Shown piece by piece: positions 12,159 through 15,984 of a stretch of DNA of 15,984 bases. The DNA lies in assembly GCA_905221605.1 (NCBI GenBank), contig CAJNDS010001935.1, positions 353,501-369,484 on the forward strand, given 5' to 3'. The stretch is from Symbiodinium natans (taxonomy: Eukaryota; Sar; Dinophyceae; Suessiales; Symbiodiniaceae). A program made the translations under genes and the position numbers. The notes beneath the pieces were generated by a model. That model saw only the letters and a list, made by a program, of their open reading frames with translations, was not told where the DNA came from and did no database searches. Every line of letters begins with the position of its first letter. Positions within the stretch are counted from its first letter, which is position 1.

Positions 12159-12602
12159 GCTGGCAAGATAACTGGCGAGAAGAAAGCACAACGGGGTTGG
12201 GGTTTTTCTTTCGCCACCCGTCTGGGGGTCGGGGTTTAGGGTTTCCACTCTCACACTCGCACAAGGCCGGCAAGGCATCGGCTGGTAGGTCACGAAAGCT
12301 TGTGTGATACACAGAGTCTCGTTTCAAACCCCCACGGTCCGGCCAGCAGTCCCTGTTCTCTTCGAAAGTCCCGAATCCCAACAATACCAATCCCTACAAT
12401 ACGGTTTAGGCTTTTGGGTTCAGGGTTCAGGATACAGGAGAGGTATAGAGCAGAGCCAGCGCCCGCTGGAAGCGCCACATGCCTCTTATGACGAACAGCT
12501 GACAATGGGCGCAATCGCTAGTTGCTGAATACCCTACCCTTTCAATTATGTAAGATTTGTTCATCCCAGAAGGATAACTTTTATCTACTCAGCTACTAAG
12601 AA
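12159..12602. other. No supported gene; minor telomere-like remnants
   Basis: Contains a GGGTTTAGGGTTT remnant (about 12232-12245) and CAGGGTTCAGG (about 12420). A plus frame ending at 12528 (...RRGIEQSQRPLEAPHASYDE...) after an acceptor-like GATACACAG (12312) is weakly protein-like. Confidence 0.35.
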
Positions 12603-12945
12603 TCAGTGCACCTCTGCTTTCTCTGCGGGGAATGTGTTCTCCACGCGGAACTGGCCGCCCTCTACCACCTCGTATGGATGGTGGAAACATAAGAAGGAGC
12701 CATCTAGAGGCATCTTGTTCCAACAACGTTCGCGCAAGTGATATGCAGTGCATGTTTCTGGGCACGCTCAGCTGCTAAGGCGGTCGCGACGACCAAGCGA
12801 CTCCCTGGCGAAATTTCTGCTAGCACTTTCCCAGCCATGGAACGATGACGACGGTGCTGGCTGGAGCTGTCGTTGCAGAATCGGCGACCTTGCTTGACAA
12901 AGACATGCGCAGGGAAACCCGCCGACAAATATGCTGCTATCGGCT
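12603..12945 (-). pseudogene. Minus-strand gene-like segment ending at a TGA
   Basis: The last 54 codons (12767-12606) read ACPETCTAYHLRERCWNKMP, then LDGSFLCFHHPYEVVEGGQF, then RVENTFPAEKAEVH, TGA at 12605-12603, with strong protein character. Directly upstream in the same frame is a TGA (12770-12768); the neighbouring frame upstream reads MAGKVLAEISPGSRLVVATA, then LAAE, so a 1-nt shift at ~12768 would join the two. An AG after CCGTCCTC near 12946 could be the acceptor. Either a terminal exon with a short unseen intron or a frameshifted gene. Family not recognised. Confidence 0.35.
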
Positions 12946-13252
12946 GAGGACGGAGTCGTGGGTAGGATTTCTCTGGCTTTCACGGGTCGGGAGGGAGTTT
13001 TCCGGAGTTTTGCACACTGCTAGTGCATTATTGCAATTCTTGTGCCATGCCCTCCGCTTCCCTCAAGTGCGGCCTGCTACATTCTGGTCCCATCTTACAA
13101 GGACTTTCATGTGTTGCACAGGTGGGGGGGGGGGGGGCTGGGGTGGGGGGATCAAAAGACAGGTGCTACGCGCCTGTGCCAAAACCCGTGGCATGCAACC
13201 GCTTGAAAAAAGCATACTGATAATGACAACGAAAGAAGAATTCTCTTCGTGA
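12845..13252 (+). CDS. Hypothetical ORF (135 aa), doubtful
   Basis: ATG frame MTTVLAGAVVAESATLLDKD... with a Gly/Trp run from the G14 homopolymer in the middle, ending ...MTTKEEFSS, TGA. It opposes the minus-strand segment at 12603-12945, and its frame beyond 13124 depends on the exact G-run length. Confidence 0.18.
   Translation: MTTVLAGAVVAESATLLDKDMRRETRRQICCYRLRTESWVGFLWLSRVGREFSGVLHTASALLQFLCHALRFPQVRPATFWSHLTRTFMCCTGGGGGGWGGGIKRQVLRACAKTRGMQPLEKSILIMTTKEEFSS
13124..13150 (+). repeat. G14 homopolymer and G-rich flank
   Basis: Fourteen G then CTGGGGTGGGGGG. Length is unreliable in most sequencing data and affects every frame crossing it. Confidence 0.93.
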
Positions 13253-13368
13253 GGATCCTGAGAGTTCATGACAATAATCTCGTAATTGCTGCTCCAACTA
13301 TGGCCTCAATTGAAGGCCGACTCCTCAACATGCTCGGCAAATTTAAGCGCTCACGTTCAGTGGGATAA
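13207..13368 (+). CDS. Exon-like segment with strong protein character (plus)
   Basis: Open after a TGA at 13204: KKHTDNDNERRILFVRILRV, then HDNNLVIAAPTMASIEGRLL, then NMLGKFKRSRSVG, TAA. Alternating hydrophobic beta-like (ILFVRILRV) and helical (IEGRLLNMLGKF) patterns make it one of the better coding candidates. An ATG at 13300 would give 22 residues, so it is more likely a terminal exon. It overlaps the end of the 12845-13252 frame. Family not recognised. Confidence 0.35.
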   Translation, partial: KKHTDNDNERRILFVRILRVHDNNLVIAAPTMASIEGRLLNMLGKFKRSRSVG

Positions 13369-13516
13369 ACGGGAACTCTGTGGAAGGCACGCCCCCTGTA
13401 CAAGCAAGGCATCCACTCCCCCACTTCCCTTAACTTATTAAGCACCAGGTATACATTGAGATGTTCCCCCGTGTGCTAACAGTCTCTGCGCAGAAGCAGT
13501 GGCAACTGAAGCCGAC
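13369..13516. other. Unique sequence before the right repeat
   Basis: No gene or repeat seen. It ends ...AACTGAAGCCGAC, where the long direct repeat starts. Confidence 0.5.
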
Positions 13517-13677
13517 GGCGCCGGGGCCAGGCTCGAGCCACTTGGTGCCTCCGGAATTCAGGACAACTTAACAGAAAAAAAACACTCCCTACCTCAGCTA
13601 CGGCTCATGTTATCTGGCTTGAGCTTAATGCAATCTTAACACCCCACATATGCTACAAACATCTTCCTGATGCTTAG

Positions 13678-13770
13678 ATGCACCGGCAAGCTTCAGGCGA
13701 GCCCCAGGAACGCGCCTCCGGCGCAACATCGGATGTCGAAGCTGGCGGAGTTGCCTACAAGAAAAGATGA
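13678..13770 (+). CDS. Right copy of exon-like frame at 162-254
   Basis: Identical in the compared sequence to 162-254; same reading and same doubts. Confidence 0.2.
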   Translation: MHRQASGEPQERASGATSDVEAGGVAYKKR

Positions 13771-14047
13771 AGGAACATCAGGGTTCATGCCTGGTTGTGC
13801 ATGCTCTCATGATCAGAAAGCCGAGGCCCCAGGCCTAAGGCGTTTAGGGTCAAAGCACAACCCACCTTCTTTATCCCGCCCCCAAGTCTCGGTTTGGCCA
13901 GGGGCCCTGGTAGTTTGGCTGCACTTAGCAGGGTAGCTACAAATTTAGTTTTGAGCTGCCTTATTAAGAAATCCAATAAAACCAAAAAGGCTAAGGATCT
14001 AAAGTTACAGTAAAGCACCACAGAGGTAAGGGTCGCCCATACCACTT

Positions 14048-14328
14048 CTGGACCTTTATGGGCTGCTATGGACCCCCCCATGCACCTGCTAGGATGCCCT
14101 ATGGACCCTCGATGGTCCGCCTATGCACACTTTTCTCATGGACCTGTTGTGGACTCATCATGGCCTTGTGGACCTTTGTATACTGCTAGGGTCCTGCACT
14201 ACAGCATGAACGCTATGGATCACTTTGACGTTCTGGACCGCTTGTGGACCCCTGTGCATTCTCTCTGGGGGTGCATGTGCCTTTTGTATGAACCTTCTAT
14301 GGACCCCCTATGAACATTCTATGAACTT
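14048..14328. repeat. Right copy of the ATGGACC minisatellite
   Basis: Same degenerate repeat as 532-812, with the same order of variants, as expected from the long direct repeat. Confidence 0.6.
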
Positions 14329-14402
14329 GGCCTCGGACAGTTCACAGGTGCAGTGCTGATTGCTAATATGGCAGAGTTGGAGTGGAATGTCGCAACACAA
14401 TT

Positions 14403-14708
14403 ATGCAAGCAAGGAAGACTATGTATCGGAGAACTCGGCTCCTGCGCCGGGACCTCATGAGAGACACGCCAAAAAACTTAGTCCAACGGTTCTGGCAACA
14501 TGTTGTCATGTTAACACCTTCAGTCCGAGGTGTGAACAGAGCGGTTCAGCTCTTGGCCACTACACCGCATGGTCTTTGCCTTACCGAAAATACCAGGATT
14601 TGGTCGGCTGAGGTGCCTACTCGGCTCGGTTCTTCCCAGCGCTCAGCTCCACCCATAAACAAGCCCAAGGGCTGTTTCTGGAATTTGTGTAGGACCATCT
14701 CTGGTTGA
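14403..14708 (+). CDS. Right copy of hypothetical ORF at 887-1192
   Basis: Identical translation to the left copy (MQARKTMYRR...). Confidence 0.2.
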   Translation: MQARKTMYRRTRLLRRDLMRDTPKNLVQRFWQHVVMLTPSVRGVNRAVQLLATTPHGLCLTENTRIWSAEVPTRLGSSQRSAPPINKPKGCFWNLCRTISG

Positions 14709-15064
14709 GAATTACAGATTTGAGCACGACTCGGCCGCACCGAGGAGGGGGGTGCATTCGCGCGAATATTGCCCCGTAAAAAAGGTTCGGTCATCATGAA
14801 AACTCGCTCGCAGCTCAAGTTGTTTTCACCTGCCCATCAAACTACTCCATCCTGCTCGAGACACTACGTGAGTCACTTAGCCTGACCTCTGGGATTAGCT
14901 CAAAGCCACATAGATGTGGCCAGGTATGAAATGCTGATCTACCATTCAGACTCATCATTCTCCACCGAGTAGTGCACGCTTCTTGAGCCCCTCTGCCCCA
15001 TGCCGAACATGCCCTCATCTAGGAATCTAGGCTTGTGGGTCATCCCAGGAGGCCTTGACGGGCG

Positions 15065-15111
15065 ATGGTGGAAGAGCCGCCTCTGGAGCTGCCTGAGCAG
15101 CTCCCTGCGAG
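15065..15111 (+). CDS. Right copy of exon-like segment with GT donor
   Basis: MVEEPPLELPEQLPA, then GCGAG before GTAGGACC, as at 1549-1595. Confidence 0.22.
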
Positions 15112-15127
15112 GTAGGACCTGTGCTGC

Positions 15128-15154
15128 TTAGGGTTTAGGGGTTTAGGGGTTTAG
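15128..15154 (+). repeat. Right copy of short telomere-like tract
   Basis: Same TTAGGGTTTAGGGGTTTAGG sequence as 1612-1638. Confidence 0.85.
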
Positions 15155-15167
15155 AATCCAGACTTGG

Positions 15168-15707
15168 ATGAACCTCCTTCCTGGCACTTTGGAACAAAAA
15201 AACGTGCAAGAAAACCTTCGTCACGCCGAAGCAGGCTTTGGGGTAGATGGGGGGGGGCGCCAGGTCTTCATACCCCAAAGCCCTCATACCTCTGACTCCT
15301 CGGACCCAGATGATTCTTTGGCAGGGCAAGACTCCTGTTGTATCTGCATCGGCCACTGGGGCGGCTCCGGCCTGCCAAAGCTTGAGGATTCTTCGAAGAC
15401 TCGCATGGGTTTCCTTTCGTTTCTGCGTGCTGAGACTGAACGATCACAAAGCCAGCAGCTCCCGAGATATAAAAAAAAAAAATATATATATATAAACAAA
15501 AGCAAGCACAAGCGCGCGCGTGCAACTACCACGATGTCTCACCACTTCGTCACTTCGTCCAAATCCCCCTGCTCTTGCAAAGTCCTCGGCATCCGGCTGC
15601 GGATCCCGGCTTGGCATCGGAACTGGCGCCTCCCACATTGGCTGACCCTGAACAACCACCATTCTCAACCGCCAGACATAAGAACTCGCCAGGCCCCGCC
15701 CCCTTGA
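15168..15707 (+). CDS. Right copy of hypothetical ORF (179 aa)
   Basis: Identical translation to 1652-2191, including the A/T simple repeat in the middle. Confidence 0.2.
   Translation: MNLLPGTLEQKNVQENLRHAEAGFGVDGGGRQVFIPQSPHTSDSSDPDDSLAGQDSCCICIGHWGGSGLPKLEDSSKTRMGFLSFLRAETERSQSQQLPRYKKKKYIYINKSKHKRARATTTMSHHFVTSSKSPCSCKVLGIRLRIPAWHRNWRLPHWLTLNNHHSQPPDIRTRQAPPP
15427..15616 (-). repeat. Right copy of diverged repeat A (intron-like)
   Basis: Same as 1911-2100. The diverged relative B begins at about 15970 and is cut by the window end. Confidence 0.75.
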
Positions 15708-15984
15708 CCCAAAGGGACCCGCATGCTGGCACGCAATTGCCTTTACTCTTGGCCTGCGTAATCAACTTAGGCCTATGATTTCGACGAGCTGGGCATGGGG
15801 TCGTCGGAAATATGTGCTTTCAGGGGAATGGATCGCATGCTTTAACCACAGCCAAAAGCTGGCGCGAATAGTCTTCCGCCGTTCGGCCGTTCCTTAGTGG
15901 GATCAGTAAAACCTCCCGGACGATGTGCATAGGATTCCTTTGCCTTCTACATTCCTGCTCACCGAGCACGTGCTGAGACTCAAC

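Larger units (their letters stand above)
13517..15984. repeat. Long direct repeat, right copy (2,468 bp)
   Basis: Second copy of the block at 1-2468. Its left edge is visible: the repeat begins after ...AACTGAAGCCGAC with GGCGCCGGGG. The window stops while the match is still running, so the repeat may be longer. Every feature given for 1-2468 exists here at +13,516; the main ones are listed separately. Confidence 0.97.

Noticed and set aside
1-15984. Dinoflagellate spliced-leader, 5S rRNA or snRNA genes
   Set aside because: I looked by eye for the spliced-leader core (CCATTTTGGCTCAAG) and for 5S-like sequence on both strands and saw none. A proper search was not possible here.

Overview
The window looks like nuclear DNA of a eukaryotic microbe, most likely a dinoflagellate (a Symbiodiniaceae-like genome). 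This is inferred from plant/alveolate-type telomere-like TTTAGGG tracts scattered internally in both orientations, mixed-GC sequence with G-runs and microsatellites, inverted-repeat elements with no coding capacity, short exon-like reading frames instead of long ORFs, and possible GC as well as GT 5' splice sites. No complete protein gene, rRNA, tRNA, spliced-leader gene, CRISPR array or prokaryotic operon could be supported. Every protein-like call is an exon-scale hypothesis read by eye.

Layout. (1) Positions 1-2468 recur at 13517-15984 (offset 13,516); the copies agree wherever I compared them. The window is therefore one 13,516-bp period plus 2,468 bp of redundancy: a circular molecule, a tandem duplication or an assembly overlap. 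(2) The repeat holds small exon-like frames, a degenerate ATGGACC minisatellite, a short telomere-like tract and a ~190-bp segment with splice-like ends that has a diverged relative at 2454-2628. (3) 2469-3384 holds gene-like fragments on both strands, then a GTGA/GT microsatellite running into a 100-N gap (3385-3484). (4) 3485-9054 is a five-copy tandem array of ~0.83-1.2 kb units. Each unit has decayed coding-like segments plus a ~280-bp foldback built from AACGTTGACTG repeats. A second ~357-bp inverted-repeat element sits at some unit junctions (before unit 1, after units 1, 2 and 5) and is missing at two (3/4 and 4/5), giving natural empty sites. (5) 9055-12260 is a mosaic of telomere-like tracts (TTTAGGG, CCCTAAA, TTGAGGG) with short coding-like islands between them, including three minus-strand islands of which at least one is clearly coiled-coil-like, and three small foldback elements. 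(6) 12260-13516 has a minus-strand exon-like segment ending at 12603 and a plus-strand one ending at 13368.

How the parts relate. The array appears to be a duplicated coding segment invaded by two non-autonomous inverted-repeat elements. At two in-frame codons the copies alternate between CGA and TGA, which points to decay by C-to-T change at CpG. In the telomere-rich part, protein-like islands stop where telomere-like tracts begin, so these tracts may lie in introns. The most notable points are the exact terminal repeat, the occupied/empty element sites, the CGA/TGA alternation and the exon-telomere-repeat mosaic.
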